In this document: one piece after another, positions 41,201 through 51,398 of the stretch
Layout of the letters: every line of letters begins with the position of its first letter
Numbering within the stretch: the first letter of the stretch is position 1
DNA from: Pseudomonas sp. ERMR1:02
GTDB taxonomy: Bacteria; Pseudomonadota; Gammaproteobacteria; Pseudomonadales; Pseudomonadaceae
Length of the DNA stretch: 64,000 nt
Direction of reading: 5' to 3'
Assembly (NCBI RefSeq): GCF_002277815.1
Contig: NZ_NKJI01000006.1
Coordinates: forward strand, 186,001-250,000
The notes under the pieces: generated by a model
Told to the model about the DNA's origin: nothing
The model's database searches: none
Seen by the model: the letters and a program-made list of their open reading frames with translations, nothing else
Made by a program: the position numbers and the translations under genes

Positions 41201-41463
41201 TGCGCCGCGTGAACAAAGTCACCGAAGGCCGTCCGCACGTGGTTGATATGATCAAGAATGACGAAGTCACCCTGATTATCAACACCACCGAAGGTCGTCA
41301 GTCGATCGCTGACTCCTATTCCATTCGTCGCAATGCCCTGCAGCACAAGATCTACTGCACCACCACCATTGCTGCTGGCGAAGCCATCTGCGAAGCGCTG
41401 AAGTTCGGTCCCGAGAAGACCGTGCGCCGCTTGCAGGATCTACACGCAGGATTGAAAGCATGA
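38242..41463 (+). CDS. carB: Carbamoyl-phosphate synthase large subunit
   Basis: Synthetase subunit of 1073 residues. Two homologous ATP-grasp halves are evident: the first begins [20 protein letters not shown], the second near residue 558 begins [20 protein letters not shown]. The C-terminal allosteric MGS-like domain (last 140 residues, with [15 protein letters not shown]) binds UMP and ornithine. It makes carbamoyl phosphate from bicarbonate, two ATP and ammonia from CarA. Start placed at the ATG 38242 ([11 protein letters not shown]), not the TTG five codons earlier. Its stop overlaps the greA start as ATGA. Confidence 0.99.
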   Translation: MPKRTDIKSILILGAGPIVIGQACEFDYSGAQACKALREEGYRVILVNSNPATIMTDPAMADATYIEPIKWQTVAKIIEKERPDALLPTMGGQTALNCALDLEREGVLEKFGVEMIGANADTIDKAEDRSRFDKAMKSIGLACPRSGIAHSMEEANAVLEKLGFPCIIRPSFTMGGTGGGIAYNREEFEEICARGLDLSPTKELLIDESLIGWKEYEMEVVRDKKDNCIIVCSIENFDPMGVHTGDSITVAPAQTLTDKEYQILRNASLAVLREIGVETGGSNVQFGICPDTGRMVVIEMNPRVSRSSALASKATGFPIAKVAAKLAVGYTLDELSNDITGGKTPASFEPSIDYVVTKLPRFAFEKFPKADARLTTQMKSVGEVMAIGRTFQESLQKALRGLEVGVCGLDEKLDLSNPESMSVLKRELTVPGAERIWYVADAFRAGLSVEDIFGMNMIDPWFLVQIEDLIKEEEKVKTLGLASIDRDVMFRLKRKGFSDMRLAKLLGVTEKALRRHRHKLEVYPVYKRVDTCAAEFATDTAYLYSTYEEECEAAPSGRDKIMILGGGPNRIGQGIEFDYCCVHAALALRDDGYETIMVNCNPETVSTDYDTSDRLYFEPVTLEDVLEIVRVEKPKGVIVQYGGQTPLKLARALEEAGVPIIGTSPDAIDRAEDRERFQQMVERLNLRQPPNATVRSEDEAIRAAAKIGYPLVVRPSYVLGGRAMEIVYEEEELKRYLRDAVKVSNDSPVLLDHFLNCAIEMDVDAVCDGTDVVIGAIMQHIEQAGVHSGDSACSLPPYSLPAHIQDEMREQVKKMALELGVVGLMNVQLALQGEDIYVIEVNPRASRTVPFVSKCIGVSLAMIAARVMAGKTLKEIGFTKEIIPNFYSVKEAVFPFAKFPGVDPILGPEMKSTGEVMGVGDTFGEAFAKAQMGASEVLPTGGTAFISVRDDDKPLVAGVARDLINLGFEVVATAGTAKLIEAAGLKVRRVNKVTEGRPHVVDMIKNDEVTLIINTTEGRQSIADSYSIRRNALQHKIYCTTTIAAGEAICEALKFGPEKTVRRLQDLHAGLKA

Positions 41464-41942
41464 GTATGACCAAGTACCCAATGACCGTTCAGGGCGCTCG
41501 CGCCCTGGAAGAAGAGCATGCTCACCTGACCAAGGTCGTTCGTCCGAAGCTCAGCCAGGACATCGGTACGGCCCGCGAGTTGGGTGACTTGAAGGAAAAC
41601 GCCGAATACCATGCTGCTCGCGAGCAGCAGGGTATGGTCGAGGCGCGTATCCGTGATATCGAAGGCCGGATTCAGAATCAGGTCGTCATCGATGTCACAA
41701 CTATTCCTCACACCGGTAAAGTGATTTTTGGCACCACGGTTGAAATCGCCAACGTCGAAACCGACGAGCGCGTGACCTACCACATCGTCGGTGAAGATGA
41801 GGCTGACTTCAAACTCGGCAAGATATCTGTCGGTTCGCCTCTTGCCCGCGCCTTGATTGCCAAGGAAGAGGGTGACGTAGTCGCCGTCAAAACGCCTGGC
41901 GGCGTTATCGAGTACGAGATTGTCGAAGTTCGCCACGTCTAA
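41460..41942 (+). CDS. greA: Transcription elongation factor GreA
   Basis: Factor of 160 residues that stimulates transcript cleavage by stalled RNA polymerase. The N-terminal coiled coil carries [20 protein letters not shown], with the acidic tip residues, and the C-terminal globular domain has [20 protein letters not shown]. The ATG at 41460 overlaps the carB stop; a second ATG two codons later gives the more usual 158-residue form. Cotranscribed with carB. Confidence 0.97.
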   Translation: MSMTKYPMTVQGARALEEEHAHLTKVVRPKLSQDIGTARELGDLKENAEYHAAREQQGMVEARIRDIEGRIQNQVVIDVTTIPHTGKVIFGTTVEIANVETDERVTYHIVGEDEADFKLGKISVGSPLARALIAKEEGDVVAVKTPGGVIEYEIVEVRHV

Positions 41943-41970
41943 AGGCAGGCGCCCGCTCCGTGCGGGCGCC

Positions 41971-42375
41971 ATGCTTTGGCAACTGGCCCAGATGTTGTGG
42001 GTCGGCGGCCTGTGGTTATTGCACATCGGTCTGCTACCGGTGCTAGGGCGAATTGGCCTGGCGCCGCTGCTGATCGACGAAATTGCAGGCATGTTGAATG
42101 CGCTGATGGTGGGATTTGCCGCAGCGTGTGTGATTTTTCAGGCTTTGGTGCTGATTCAGGCCGAGGGCCTTGCCAGTCTATGGCGGGATATTCGCGGGCA
42201 GCTGTTGTTGATGGCGCTGTATGCGTGCGCGATGTACTTCGTGGTGCGTATCGGTTGGCCGGATGCGACGCGATGGCAGGTATTCAGCTACCTTGTCCTG
42301 GGCTTTTCCGGGCTGATGCTGGTATTGCAGCCGGTGCCGGGATGGAGTGGCAGGGTGCGCGAAGCACACCCTTGA
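41971..42375 (+). CDS. DUF4149 family membrane protein
   Basis: Inner-membrane protein of 134 residues with four hydrophobic helices, opening MLWQLAQMLWVGGLWLLHIG. DUF4149 proteins follow greA/carB in many gammaproteobacteria; their function is not known. The start at 41971 is placed after the hairpin GCGCCCGC-TCCGT-GCGGGCGC, which could be a greA terminator stem sitting on the ribosome site. A longer frame starting inside greA is unlikely. Confidence 0.75.
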   Translation: MLWQLAQMLWVGGLWLLHIGLLPVLGRIGLAPLLIDEIAGMLNALMVGFAAACVIFQALVLIQAEGLASLWRDIRGQLLLMALYACAMYFVVRIGWPDATRWQVFSYLVLGFSGLMLVLQPVPGWSGRVREAHP

Positions 42376-42384
42376 CCCTTGTCA

Positions 42385-42693
42385 TCACTTGAAGCGATGG
42401 ACGTTCGACAGCTGCTTGTTGACGCTGAAGTTCTTGCGGTAAATCAGTGCCATCTTGCCGATGACCTGAACCAGATCCGCTTTGCCGACCTTGCACAGTT
42501 CTGCAATGGACGCCAGACGCGATTCGCGATCCAGGATGTTGAGCTTGATCTTGATCAGCTCGTGATCCGCCAAAGCGCGTTCAAGTTCGGCTAAAACACC
42601 CTCAGTCAAACCGTTGTCAGCCACAATCAAAACTGGTTTCAGATGGTGGCCAATGGATTTGTACTGTTTCTTCTGCTCTTGAGTGAGCGGCAT
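42385..42693 (-). CDS. yhbY: YhbY family ribosome assembly RNA-binding protein
   Basis: CRM-domain protein of 102 residues that associates with pre-50S ribosomes. It shows KKQYKSIGHHLKPVLIVADN, then GLTEGVLAELERALADHELI and a C-terminal GKMALIYRKN, all standard. It is divergent from rlmE, another 23S rRNA factor, with 101 bases between their starts. Confidence 0.94.
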   Translation of the reverse strand: MPLTQEQKKQYKSIGHHLKPVLIVADNGLTEGVLAELERALADHELIKIKLNILDRESRLASIAELCKVGKADLVQVIGKMALIYRKNFSVNKQLSNVHRFK

Positions 42694-42794
42694 AATCTGA
42701 CCCTTTCGTCTGGATTCTGTAAAATGGCGGCCATTTTACCCGAGGGTTCGTGGATCCGCCCAATTAATCACGACCCTTATCATCGAGGTGCCCA

Positions 42795-43427
42795 ATGGCG
42801 CGTTCCAAGACAAGCCTTGGTTGGCTGAAAAGACATGTCAATGATCCCTATGTGAAGCAGGCGCAGAAGGATGGCTACCGCTCGCGTGCGAGTTACAAGC
42901 TTCTGGAGGTCCAGGAGAAATACAAGCTTATCCGTCCGGGCATGATCGTTGTCGACCTGGGGGCGGCGCCCGGTGGCTGGTCGCAGGTGACTAGCCGGCT
43001 GATCGGTGGCCAGGGGCGTCTGATCGCCTCGGACATCCTGGAAATGGACAGCATTCCGGACGTGACTTTCATCAAGGGTGACTTCACCCAGGACGTAGTG
43101 CTCGCTCAGATCCTTGAGGCCGTGGGTAATTCGCAGGTGGACCTTGTGATTTCCGATATGGCCCCCAATATGAGTGGTACGCCTGAAGTAGATATGCCAA
43201 AAGCCATGTTTCTTTGCGAGCTGGCGCTTGATCTGGCGGCTCGGATACTCAAGCCGGGTGGTAATTTCGTGATCAAGGTTTTTCAGGGTGAAGGGTTTGA
43301 TGCTTACGTGAAGGACGCTCGTCAGAAATTCGACAAGGTCCAGATGATCAAGCCTGACTCTTCCCGTGGAAGTTCCCGCGAGCAATACATGCTGGCTTGG
43401 GGCTACCGGGGGCGTAGCGAGGAATGA
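42795..43427 (+). CDS. rlmE: 23S rRNA 2'-O-ribose methyltransferase RlmE (FtsJ)
   Basis: SAM-dependent methyltransferase of 210 residues that modifies U2552 in 23S rRNA. The SAM motif is [14 protein letters not shown] near residue 50, [14 protein letters not shown] gives the catalytic aspartate, and the catalytic lysines lie in SRASYKLLE and [11 protein letters not shown]. It precedes ftsH, the common gammaproteobacterial order rlmE-ftsH-folP-glmM. Confidence 0.97.
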   Translation: MARSKTSLGWLKRHVNDPYVKQAQKDGYRSRASYKLLEVQEKYKLIRPGMIVVDLGAAPGGWSQVTSRLIGGQGRLIASDILEMDSIPDVTFIKGDFTQDVVLAQILEAVGNSQVDLVISDMAPNMSGTPEVDMPKAMFLCELALDLAARILKPGGNFVIKVFQGEGFDAYVKDARQKFDKVQMIKPDSSRGSSREQYMLAWGYRGRSEE

Positions 43428-43618
43428 GAGAATTTTCGACCGGGGCGATAGGAATTTCGTATTTCGCCTTGTGAGAATTAGCGAATATTGTGTAGGAAGT
43501 GTTTCACAAAGGGTTACAGACGGCGCCTGCCAGAGTTGTAGGTAATGTAGTAAGTTAGGCCGGTGAATATCATGCGAAGCGCGCGCCATATGCGGCGCTT
43601 GCTTCAGAGGGTAGTTAA
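43428..43618. other. rlmE-ftsH intergenic region
   Basis: Contains the stem AAGCGC/GCGCTT around CGCCATATGCG near 43577-43600, just before the ftsH ribosome site, and a TTCACAAAGGGTT segment. No gene is seen. Promoter elements for ftsH are expected here but none is clear. Confidence 0.5.
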
Positions 43619-45538
43619 TTGAACGATATGGCAAAGAATCTGATCCTGTGGTTGATCATCGCGGCTGTCCTGGTGACGGTGATGAACAACTTCTCCAGCC
43701 CTAACGAGCCGCAGACCCTCAACTATTCCGACTTCATCCAGCAGGTCAAGGATGGAAAGGTCGAGCGCGTGGCGGTTGATGGCTACGTGATTACCGGCAA
43801 GCGCAACGATGGCGACAGTTTCAAGACCATTCGTCCTGCAATCCAGGACAACGGCCTGATCGGTGACCTGGTCGATAACCACGTCGTGGTCGAAGGCAAG
43901 CAGCCTGAACAGCAAAGTATCTGGACTCAACTCCTGGTCGCGAGCTTCCCCATCCTGGTAATCATTGCCGTGTTCATGTTCTTCATGCGGCAGATGCAGG
44001 GCGGTGCCGGCGGCAAGGGTGGGCCTATGAGCTTTGGCAAGAGCAAGGCGCGCCTGCTCTCCGAAGATCAGGTCAAGACCACCTTGGGTGACGTTGCCGG
44101 TTGCGACGAAGCCAAGGAAGAAGTTGGCGAGTTGGTCGAGTTCCTGCGTGATCCGGGCAAGTTCCAGCGCCTGGGCGGTCGCATTCCTCGCGGCGTCCTG
44201 ATGGTCGGCCCTCCGGGTACCGGTAAAACCTTGCTGGCCAAGGCGATCGCCGGCGAAGCAAAAGTGCCGTTCTTCACCATTTCCGGTTCCGACTTCGTCG
44301 AAATGTTCGTCGGTGTTGGTGCCAGCCGCGTTCGCGATATGTTCGAACAGGCCAAGAAACACGCTCCATGCATCATCTTCATCGATGAAATCGACGCCGT
44401 CGGTCGCCACCGTGGCGCTGGCATGGGCGGCGGTCACGATGAGCGTGAGCAGACTCTCAACCAGTTGCTGGTAGAGATGGACGGCTTTGAGATGAATGAC
44501 GGCATCATCGTGATTGCAGCGACGAACCGTCCTGACGTGCTCGACCCTGCGCTGCTGCGTCCGGGTCGTTTCGACCGTCAGGTTGTGGTTGGTCTGCCGG
44601 ATATTCGTGGTCGCGAACAGATTCTCAAGGTTCACATGCGCAAAGTGCCAATGGGTGACGACGTCGCTCCGGCCGTGATCGCTCGTGGTACTCCTGGCTT
44701 CTCTGGTGCTGACCTGGCCAACCTGGTGAACGAAGCTTCGTTGTTCGCTGCACGTGCCGGCAAACGCATCGTCGAGATGAAAGAGTTCGAGCTAGCCAAA
44801 GACAAGATCATGATGGGTGCAGAGCGCAAATCCATGGTCATGTCCGAGAAAGAAAAACAGAACACCGCTTACCACGAGGCGGGTCACGCCATCGTTGGTC
44901 GCGTCGTGCCTGAACATGATCCGGTTTACAAAGTGTCAATCATCCCGCGCGGTCGAGCGCTGGGTGTGACCATGTTCCTGCCGGAGGAGGATCGTTACAG
45001 CTTGTCCAAGCGTGCCTTGATCAGCCAGATCTGCTCGCTGTACGGTGGTCGTATCGCTGAAGAGATGACTCTGGGCTTCGATGGTGTCACCACTGGTGCA
45101 TCCAACGACATCATGCGTGCCAGCCAGATTGCCCGGAACATGGTGACCAAGTGGGGGCTTTCGGAGAAGCTGGGTCCGCTGATGTACGCCGAAGAAGAGG
45201 GTGAAGTGTTCCTCGGTCGCGGCGGCGGCGGCCAGAGTGCAAGCTTCTCGGGTGAGACAGCGAAGCTGATCGACTCTGAAGTACGCAGTATCATTGACCA
45301 GTGCTACGGCACGGCGAAGCAGATTCTCACGGACAACCGTGACAAGCTCGATGCCATGGCTGATGCCCTGATGAAGTACGAGACGATCGATGCCGAGCAG
45401 ATTGACGACATCATGGCGGGGCGTACTCCTCGCGAGCCTCGCGATTGGTCAGGTGGTACCGGTACTTCCGGAACGCCTCCGGCGGTACAGGATGAGCGTC
45501 CGCAAACACCTATCGGCGGTCCCGCTGCTGACGTTTAA
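43619..45538 (+). CDS. ftsH: ATP-dependent zinc metalloprotease FtsH
   Basis: Membrane-anchored AAA+ protease of 639 residues that degrades membrane proteins and regulators. Two membrane helices (about 6-24 and 101-121) flank a periplasmic region; the AAA domain has Walker A GPPGTGKT near 197, Walker [12 protein letters not shown] and the SRH region [11 protein letters not shown]; the zinc motif HEAGH lies at residue 419. The TTG at 43619 is favoured because AGAGGGTAG precedes it and it gives the usual [12 protein letters not shown]; an ATG three codons later is possible. Confidence 0.98.
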   Translation: MNDMAKNLILWLIIAAVLVTVMNNFSSPNEPQTLNYSDFIQQVKDGKVERVAVDGYVITGKRNDGDSFKTIRPAIQDNGLIGDLVDNHVVVEGKQPEQQSIWTQLLVASFPILVIIAVFMFFMRQMQGGAGGKGGPMSFGKSKARLLSEDQVKTTLGDVAGCDEAKEEVGELVEFLRDPGKFQRLGGRIPRGVLMVGPPGTGKTLLAKAIAGEAKVPFFTISGSDFVEMFVGVGASRVRDMFEQAKKHAPCIIFIDEIDAVGRHRGAGMGGGHDEREQTLNQLLVEMDGFEMNDGIIVIAATNRPDVLDPALLRPGRFDRQVVVGLPDIRGREQILKVHMRKVPMGDDVAPAVIARGTPGFSGADLANLVNEASLFAARAGKRIVEMKEFELAKDKIMMGAERKSMVMSEKEKQNTAYHEAGHAIVGRVVPEHDPVYKVSIIPRGRALGVTMFLPEEDRYSLSKRALISQICSLYGGRIAEEMTLGFDGVTTGASNDIMRASQIARNMVTKWGLSEKLGPLMYAEEEGEVFLGRGGGGQSASFSGETAKLIDSEVRSIIDQCYGTAKQILTDNRDKLDAMADALMKYETIDAEQIDDIMAGRTPREPRDWSGGTGTSGTPPAVQDERPQTPIGGPAADV

Positions 45539-45546
45539 GGTTTGAA

Positions 45547-46398
45547 ATGACTTTTGTTCAGTCCTCGACCCGGTTGCCTTGCGGCAACCGGGTTCTTGAT
45601 TTGGCCCAGACGCATGTCATGGGCATTCTCAATGTCACTCCCGATTCTTTCTCCGATGGCGGCCAATACAGCCAGCTCGACGCGGCCATGCGCCACGCCG
45701 AAGCCATGGTGGTGGCTGGCGCGACACTGATCGATGTCGGTGGTGAGTCGACGCGACCGGGCGCCAGGGCGGTTTCGCCGCTGGAAGAGCTTGAGCGTGT
45801 CGCGCCGATTGTCGAGCGGATTCATCGCGAGCTGGATGTGATCATCTCGGTCGATACCTCCACGCCAGCCGTCATGCGCGAAACCGCACGGCTGGGAGCC
45901 GGATTGATCAATGATGTGCGCTCGTTGCGCCGCGATGGTGCGCTGGATGCAGCGGCGGCAACGGGTTTGCCGGTCTGTCTGATGCATATGCTCGGTGAGC
46001 CGGGCGACATGCAGGATAATCCGCAGTACCAGGACGTCACGAGAGAGGTGGGCGAGTTTCTCGCTGAGCGCATGGCGCAATGTGCGTCGGTCGGCATTCC
46101 GGCTGAGCGGATCATTCTTGATCCTGGCTTTGGTTTCGCAAAAACCTTGCAGCACAATCTAAGCTTGTTCAAGCATATGGATGCTTTGCATGCCTTGGGG
46201 CGCCCGCTGTTGGTCGGAGTTTCGCGCAAGAGCATGATAGGCCAGGCATTGAATCGTCCGGTGGATGAGCGCCTGTATGGCGGGCTCGCCCTCGCGGCGC
46301 TAGCTTCGCACAAGGGGGCGCGTATATTGCGCGTCCATGATGTAGCTGAAACAGTCGATGTGGTGAAGATGATCGCCGCAGTGGAATCAGCCGAATAA
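45547..46398 (+). CDS. folP: Dihydropteroate synthase
   Basis: Folate enzyme of 283 residues that joins p-aminobenzoate with hydroxymethyl-dihydropterin diphosphate; target of sulfonamides. Signatures are [17 protein letters not shown] at about 22-38, [20 protein letters not shown] and [15 protein letters not shown]. Eight bases after ftsH; same operon with glmM following after 16 bases. Confidence 0.97.
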   Translation: MTFVQSSTRLPCGNRVLDLAQTHVMGILNVTPDSFSDGGQYSQLDAAMRHAEAMVVAGATLIDVGGESTRPGARAVSPLEELERVAPIVERIHRELDVIISVDTSTPAVMRETARLGAGLINDVRSLRRDGALDAAAATGLPVCLMHMLGEPGDMQDNPQYQDVTREVGEFLAERMAQCASVGIPAERIILDPGFGFAKTLQHNLSLFKHMDALHALGRPLLVGVSRKSMIGQALNRPVDERLYGGLALAALASHKGARILRVHDVAETVDVVKMIAAVESAE

Positions 46399-46414
46399 GA
46401 ATGATGGAGTGTTT

Positions 46415-47752
46415 ATGACTAGGAAATATTTTGGTACTGACGGTATTCGTGGTCGTGTCGGTGAATACCCGATTACTCCTGACTTCATGCTCAAGCTTGG
46501 CTGGGCTGCGGGTATGGCATTCCGCAAAATGGGTGCCTGCAAGGTACTGGTCGGCAAGGATACTCGGATTTCCGGGTACATGTTCGAATCGGCACTTGAG
46601 GCCGGGCTCACGTCGGCGGGCGCCGACGTAATGCTCTTGGGGCCGATGCCCACCCCGGCCATTGCCTACCTGACGCGCACCTTCCATGCTGAAGCCGGCA
46701 TCGTGATCAGTGCTTCGCACAATCCTCATGATGACAACGGCATCAAGTTTTTCTCGGGTACGGGCACCAAGCTTCCGGACGAAGTCGAGCAGATGATCGA
46801 AGAGCTGCTGGACACTCCGATGACTGTTGTCGAGTCGAGCAAGATCGGCAAGGTTTCGCGAATCAACGACGCCTCTGGCCGTTATATCGAATTCTGCAAG
46901 AGCAGTGTGCCGACCGGCACCAGTTTTTCGGGTCTGAAGATCGTTATCGACTGCGCCCATGGTGCGACTTACAAAGTGGCCCCTAGCGTGTTTCGCGAGT
47001 TGGGTGCCGAGGTCGTAGTTCTGTCTGCGCAACCCAACGGATTGAACATCAACGACAATTGTGGTTCGACCCACATGGGGCAATTGCAGGCCGCAGTCCT
47101 GGCTGAACACGCCGATCTGGGTGTTGCATTTGACGGTGACGGCGACCGCGTTCTGATGGTGGACCACACTGGCACCATCGTCGATGGTGATGAGCTGCTT
47201 TACATAATCGCTCGCGATCTACATGAGCGCGACAAGCTACAGGGCGGCGTGGTGGGTACGCTGATGAGTAACCTGGGTCTGGAGCTGGCTCTCGCGGATC
47301 TGGCGATTCCATTTGTGCGCGCCAATGTCGGTGACCGTTATGTGATCGCGGACTTGCTGGAGCGCAACTGGCTGGTGGGTGGTGAGAATTCAGGGCATAT
47401 CGTTTGCTTCAATCACACCACTACCGGTGATGCGATCATTGCTGCGCTACAGGTGCTGATGGCACTGAAGCGACGCTCGGAAGGTTTGGCCCAGTCTCGT
47501 CAGGCGCTGCGCAAATGTCCTCAAGTGCTGATCAATGTGCGCTTCGGTGGCGGTGCCAATCCTCTCGATCACGCGTCGGTCAAGGAGGCCAGTGAGCGTG
47601 TGACCAAGGCCATGGCAGGTCGCGGGCGTGTGCTGTTGCGCAAGTCTGGAACTGAGCCGTTGGTGCGCGTGATGGTCGAAGGTGAAGACGAAACGCAGGT
47701 CCGCGGCTACGCCGAAGAGCTGGCAAAACTGGTTGCTGAAGTTTCTGCCTGA
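46415..47752 (+). CDS. glmM: Phosphoglucosamine mutase
   Basis: Converts glucosamine-6-phosphate to glucosamine-1-phosphate for peptidoglycan and LPS; 445 residues. The phosphoserine loop is [13 protein letters not shown] with the active serine at residue 101; the metal loop DGDGDRV lies near 242 and sugar-binding GGENSGHI near 326; the C-terminal phosphate-binding [14 protein letters not shown] is present. Start chosen at ATG 46415 with GATGGAG upstream; a GTG two codons before is less likely. Confidence 0.97.
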   Translation: MTRKYFGTDGIRGRVGEYPITPDFMLKLGWAAGMAFRKMGACKVLVGKDTRISGYMFESALEAGLTSAGADVMLLGPMPTPAIAYLTRTFHAEAGIVISASHNPHDDNGIKFFSGTGTKLPDEVEQMIEELLDTPMTVVESSKIGKVSRINDASGRYIEFCKSSVPTGTSFSGLKIVIDCAHGATYKVAPSVFRELGAEVVVLSAQPNGLNINDNCGSTHMGQLQAAVLAEHADLGVAFDGDGDRVLMVDHTGTIVDGDELLYIIARDLHERDKLQGGVVGTLMSNLGLELALADLAIPFVRANVGDRYVIADLLERNWLVGGENSGHIVCFNHTTTGDAIIAALQVLMALKRRSEGLAQSRQALRKCPQVLINVRFGGGANPLDHASVKEASERVTKAMAGRGRVLLRKSGTEPLVRVMVEGEDETQVRGYAEELAKLVAEVSA

Positions 47753-47818
47753 TTTTGGCTTGCCAGCCATGATTGTGTTGGGTAACATCTGCGCCCACTT
47801 TGACCGACGAGGTACAGC

Positions 47819-48574
47819 ATGCGTCGCCCTATGGTAGCTGGTAACTGGAAGATGCACGGTACCCGCGCCAGCGTCGCTGAGCTGATAAATGGCCTTGGTC
47901 AATTGGCCTTGTCGAGCGATGTTGATGTAGCGGTATTCCCGTCTTGCCTGCATATCAATCAAGTGATTGATGGCTTGAAAGGAAAGTCGATTTCGGTCGG
48001 CGCGCAGAACTCTGCGGTGGAATCCATGCAAGGCGCATTGACCGGTGAGATTGCTCCGAGTCAGTTGGTGGATGCAGGTTGTTCCCTGGTCCTTGTTGGG
48101 CACTCCGAGCGCCGCTTGATACTGGGCGAGCAAGACGGAATGCTGAATCGCAAGTTTGCAGCGGCACAGGCATGTGGCTTGATTCCGGTGTTGTGTGTAG
48201 GGGAAACCCTTGAGCAGCGCGAAGCGGGGAAAACTCTTGAGGTTGTCTCGCGTCAGTTGGGCAGCATCATTGACGAGTTTGGTGTCGGTGCGTTTGCAAA
48301 GGCGGTAATCGCTTACGAGCCGGTCTGGGCCATTGGTACCGGGCTGACTGCTTCGCCGCAACAGGCGCAGGATGTGCATGCAGCCATCCGCGCTCAGTTG
48401 GCGGCAGAGAATTCTGAAGTCGCGCAAGGTGTGCGGCTTCTATACGGCGGCAGCGTGAAGGCGGCCAATGCGGTCGAACTGTTCGGCATGCCGGATATCG
48501 ATGGGGGCCTCATTGGCGGGGCTTCCCTGAATGCAGATGAGTTCGGTGCGATTTGTCGCGCCGCGGGAAACTGA
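47819..48574 (+). CDS. tpiA: Triosephosphate isomerase
   Basis: Glycolytic/gluconeogenic TIM-barrel enzyme of 251 residues interconverting dihydroxyacetone phosphate and glyceraldehyde-3-phosphate. Active-site lysine lies in [10 protein letters not shown], the electrophilic histidine is H95 in LVGHSERR, and the catalytic glutamate is in [13 protein letters not shown]. It follows glmM and is closely followed by secG, the usual Pseudomonas order. Confidence 0.98.
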   Translation: MRRPMVAGNWKMHGTRASVAELINGLGQLALSSDVDVAVFPSCLHINQVIDGLKGKSISVGAQNSAVESMQGALTGEIAPSQLVDAGCSLVLVGHSERRLILGEQDGMLNRKFAAAQACGLIPVLCVGETLEQREAGKTLEVVSRQLGSIIDEFGVGAFAKAVIAYEPVWAIGTGLTASPQQAQDVHAAIRAQLAAENSEVAQGVRLLYGGSVKAANAVELFGMPDIDGGLIGGASLNADEFGAICRAAGN

Positions 48575-48578
48575 AAAA

Positions 48579-48962
48579 ATGCTGGAAACAGTCGTAGTCG
48601 TTTTTCATCTGCTGGGTGCATTGGGCGTAGTGGCTCTGGTATTGCTGCAGCAGGGTAAAGGTGCGGATGCTGGTGCGTCTTTCGGAGCAGGTGCTTCAAA
48701 TACTGTGTTCGGAAGCCAAGGTTCCTCTACCTTTCTTAGTAAGTTTACTGCTATACTTGCCGCAGGTTTTTTCATAACCAGCTTGGGGTTAGGTTACTTT
48801 GCTAAAGAGAAGGCTCACCAGCTGACTCAAGTAGGTCTCCCAAATCCAGCGGTGCTGGAAGTTCCAAAGCAACAACCGGCTTCTGACGATGTTCCGGTGC
48901 TTCAAGAGCAAAAGTCGGCTACTCCAGCGACTGACGTGCCTCCAGCTCAAGAGCAAAAGTAA
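48579..48962 (+). CDS. secG: Protein translocase subunit SecG
   Basis: Small membrane subunit of SecYEG, 127 residues. Two membrane helices (about 2-22 and 55-75) frame [20 protein letters not shown], the conserved cytoplasmic loop. The tail after residue 85 is rich in proline, glutamine and alanine. The ATG at 48579, five bases after the tpiA stop, gives the standard METVV-like N-terminus. Confidence 0.96.
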   Translation: MLETVVVVFHLLGALGVVALVLLQQGKGADAGASFGAGASNTVFGSQGSSTFLSKFTAILAAGFFITSLGLGYFAKEKAHQLTQVGLPNPAVLEVPKQQPASDDVPVLQEQKSATPATDVPPAQEQK

Positions 48963-48984
48963 GAAGGGTTTCAAACGTAGTATT

Positions 48985-49070
48985 GCCGAGGTGGTGGAAT
49001 TGGTAGACACGCAACCTTGAGGTGGTTGTGCCCATAGGGTGTAGGGGTTCGAGTCCCCTTCTCGGTACCA
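48985..49070 (+). tRNA. tRNA-Leu (anticodon GAG)
   Basis: 86 bases with acceptor GCCGAGG/CTTCTCGGT-type pairing, a long variable arm as expected for leucine, GAG anticodon at 49019-49021, GGTTCGAGTCCCC T-arm and an encoded CCA end. Just downstream of secG, as in other gammaproteobacteria. Confidence 0.97.
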
Positions 49071-49081
49071 ATTAGTCAGGA

Positions 49082-49105
49082 GAGCCCGCTGTTGCGGGCT
49101 TTCTT
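49082..49105 (+). terminator. Terminator after tRNA-Leu
   Basis: AGCCCGC-TGTT-GCGGGCT followed by TTCTT, 12 bases past the tRNA. Confidence 0.82.
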
Positions 49106-49167
49106 GCAGGTGGAAGGTTACATTGACCCTGTTAGGGATCGGTCGTATACTTCCGCCCCAGCTTTGT

Positions 49168-49244
<77 letters not shown>

Positions 49245-49248
49245 GTTT

Positions 49249-49275
49249 AAGGAGCCCCTTTTAAGGGGCTTTTTG
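49249..49275 (+). terminator. Terminator after tRNA-fMet
   Basis: AGCCCCTT/AAGGGGCT stem followed by TTTTTG, directly behind the tRNA. Confidence 0.88.
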
Positions 49276-49291
49276 TTAGCTGGATACTTTC

Positions 49292-49342
49292 AACGCCGCT
49301 GTTCGACGGCGTTTCAAGGATGGGCGTTTAGCCCATTTTTTT
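49292..49342 (+). terminator. Further hairpins before rimP
   Basis: AACGCCG-CTGTTCGA-CGGCGTT at 49292-49314, without a T-run, then ATGGGC-GTTTA-GCCCAT at 49320-49336 with eight T after it. This gives a second strong stop between tRNA-fMet and rimP. Confidence 0.75.
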
Positions 49343-49383
49343 TATTTTGCAAAGCATGCACATACATGCACTAGGGGGTTCAG

Positions 49384-49842
49384 GTGTCGAGCAAGCTAGA
49401 AGAGTTGCAGGCCTTGCTGGCCCCGGTGGTCGTGGCCCTAGGCTATGAATGCTGGGGTATTGAGTTTTCGGCTCAAGGTCGTCACTCAATGTTGCGCGTT
49501 TATATCGATAAAGAGGGCGGCGTGCTGGTGGACGATTGTGCCATCGTCAGCCGTCAGATCAGCGGTGTTTTGGATGTTGAAGATCCAATCTCCGTTGAAT
49601 ACACCCTTGAAGTTTCCTCGCCTGGCATGGAACGCCCACTGTTCACTCTTGAGCAGTTTGCCAAATTTGCCGGTGAACAAGTGAAGATCAAGCTGCGCTC
49701 GCCTTTTGAAGGACGGCGCAACTTTCAGGGCCTTCTGCGCGGTGTAGAAGAGCAGGATGTCGTGGTGCACGTAGATGACCATGAATTCCTGTTGCCGATC
49801 GATATGATCGACAAGGCCAACATAATTCCCAGTTTTGACTGA
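49384..49842 (+). CDS. rimP: Ribosome maturation factor RimP
   Basis: 30S assembly factor of 152 residues. It shows [40 protein letters not shown] and [20 protein letters not shown], which define the family, then a small SH3-like C-terminal domain. The GTG at 49384 with AGGGGG upstream is the start. First gene of the rimP-nusA-infB operon. Confidence 0.97.
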   Translation: MSSKLEELQALLAPVVVALGYECWGIEFSAQGRHSMLRVYIDKEGGVLVDDCAIVSRQISGVLDVEDPISVEYTLEVSSPGMERPLFTLEQFAKFAGEQVKIKLRSPFEGRRNFQGLLRGVEEQDVVVHVDDHEFLLPIDMIDKANIIPSFD

Positions 49843-49889
49843 GACGCGGATCCCGCGGATCCAATGGCTTGCGAAAGGCGAGGCGTACG

Positions 49890-51371
49890 ATGAGCAAAGA
49901 AGTACTGCTGGTTGTTGAGTCGGTATCCAATGAAAAAGGCGTACCGGCAAACGTAATTTTTGAAGCGTTGGAACTGGCTCTGGCCACTGCTACCAAAAAG
50001 CGTTTCGAGGACGAAGTTGATCTGCGTGTGGAAATCAATCGCCACACCGGCGCTTACGAGACCTTCCGTCGCTGGACGGTCGTCGAAGAAGCAGACCTGG
50101 ACGATCCGGCCATCGAAACCTGGCCGAGCAAGGTTGCCGAAACGCATCCTGGTGCCAAGGTCGGAGACGTCGTCGAAGAGAAGATCGAGTCCATCGAGTT
50201 CGGTCGTATCGCTGCACAGACTGCCAAGCAAGTCATTGTGCAAAAGGTTCGCGAAGCCGAGCGCGCTCAGGTTGTTGACGCTTATCGCGAGCGCCTGGGT
50301 GAAATAATCTCCGGCACCGTGAAGAAAGTGACCCGCGACAATGTGATCGTTGATCTGGGTAACAACGCCGAAGCGTTGCTGGCTCGTGAAGACATCATTT
50401 CTCGCGAAACCTTCAGGGTTGGCGTACGCCTGCGTGCACTGCTCAAGGAAATCCGCACCGAGAACCGCGGCCCGCAGCTGATCCTGTCGCGTACTGCGCC
50501 GGAAATGCTGATCGAGTTGTTCCGCATCGAAGTGCCGGAAATCGCTGAAGGCCTGATCGAAGTAATGGCTGCGTCCCGTGATCCGGGTTCGCGTGCCAAG
50601 ATCGCCGTCCGCTCCAAGGACAAACGCATCGACCCGCAGGGTGCTTGCATCGGTATGCGCGGTTCGCGTGTCCAGGCAGTGTCGGGCGAGTTGGGCGGTG
50701 AGCGTGTGGACATCGTCCTGTGGGACGACAACCCGGCTCAATTCGTAATCAACGCCATGTCCCCGGCTGAGGTTGCGGCAATTATCGTTGACGAAGATGC
50801 CCATGCCATGGACATCGCCGTTGGCGCAGACAATCTGGCTCAGGCCATCGGTCGCGGTGGTCAGAACGTGCGTCTGGCTAGCCAATTGACTGGCTGGACC
50901 CTGAACGTGATGACCGAATCAGACATCCAGGCTAAACAGCAAGCAGAAACCGGCGACATCCTGCGCAACTTCATCGACGAGCTGGAAGTCGACGAAGATC
51001 TGGCACAGGTACTGGTTGATGAAGGCTTTACCAGCCTGGAAGAGATTGCCTACGTACCGTTGGAAGAAATGCTCAACATCGATGGCTTTGACGAAGACAC
51101 CGTCAACGAGCTTCGCGCTCGTGCCAAGGATCGTTTGTTGACCAAAGCCATCGCTACTGAGGAAAAGCTGGCAGACGCCCATCCGGCCGAAGACCTGCTC
51201 TCGCTTGAGGGTATGGACAAGGATTTGGCGATGGAACTGGCGGTGCGCGGCGTAATTACCCGCGAAGACCTGGCCGAGCAGTCTATTGACGACCTGCTCG
51301 ACATCGACGGCATTGACGATGATCGTGCCGGCAAGTTGATCATGGCCGCCCGAGCCCACTGGTTCGAGTAA
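49890..51371 (+). CDS. nusA: Transcription termination/antitermination factor NusA
   Basis: RNA polymerase pausing and antitermination factor of 493 residues. The N-terminal domain opens [17 protein letters not shown]; an S1 domain has [20 protein letters not shown]; two KH domains follow ([38 protein letters not shown]); two C-terminal acidic repeats end the protein. The ATG at 49890 is chosen over longer frames because it gives the canonical N-terminus. Confidence 0.98.
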   Translation: MSKEVLLVVESVSNEKGVPANVIFEALELALATATKKRFEDEVDLRVEINRHTGAYETFRRWTVVEEADLDDPAIETWPSKVAETHPGAKVGDVVEEKIESIEFGRIAAQTAKQVIVQKVREAERAQVVDAYRERLGEIISGTVKKVTRDNVIVDLGNNAEALLAREDIISRETFRVGVRLRALLKEIRTENRGPQLILSRTAPEMLIELFRIEVPEIAEGLIEVMAASRDPGSRAKIAVRSKDKRIDPQGACIGMRGSRVQAVSGELGGERVDIVLWDDNPAQFVINAMSPAEVAAIIVDEDAHAMDIAVGADNLAQAIGRGGQNVRLASQLTGWTLNVMTESDIQAKQQAETGDILRNFIDELEVDEDLAQVLVDEGFTSLEEIAYVPLEEMLNIDGFDEDTVNELRARAKDRLLTKAIATEEKLADAHPAEDLLSLEGMDKDLAMELAVRGVITREDLAEQSIDDLLDIDGIDDDRAGKLIMAARAHWFE

Positions 51372-51398
51372 TTAGGCGCGGCCTGAGGAGAGAAATGC

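Noticed and set aside
39007..41346. Long open frame antisense to carB (779 codons)
   Set aside because: Same cause: codon-bias mirror of carB. No start context, no recognisable domain.
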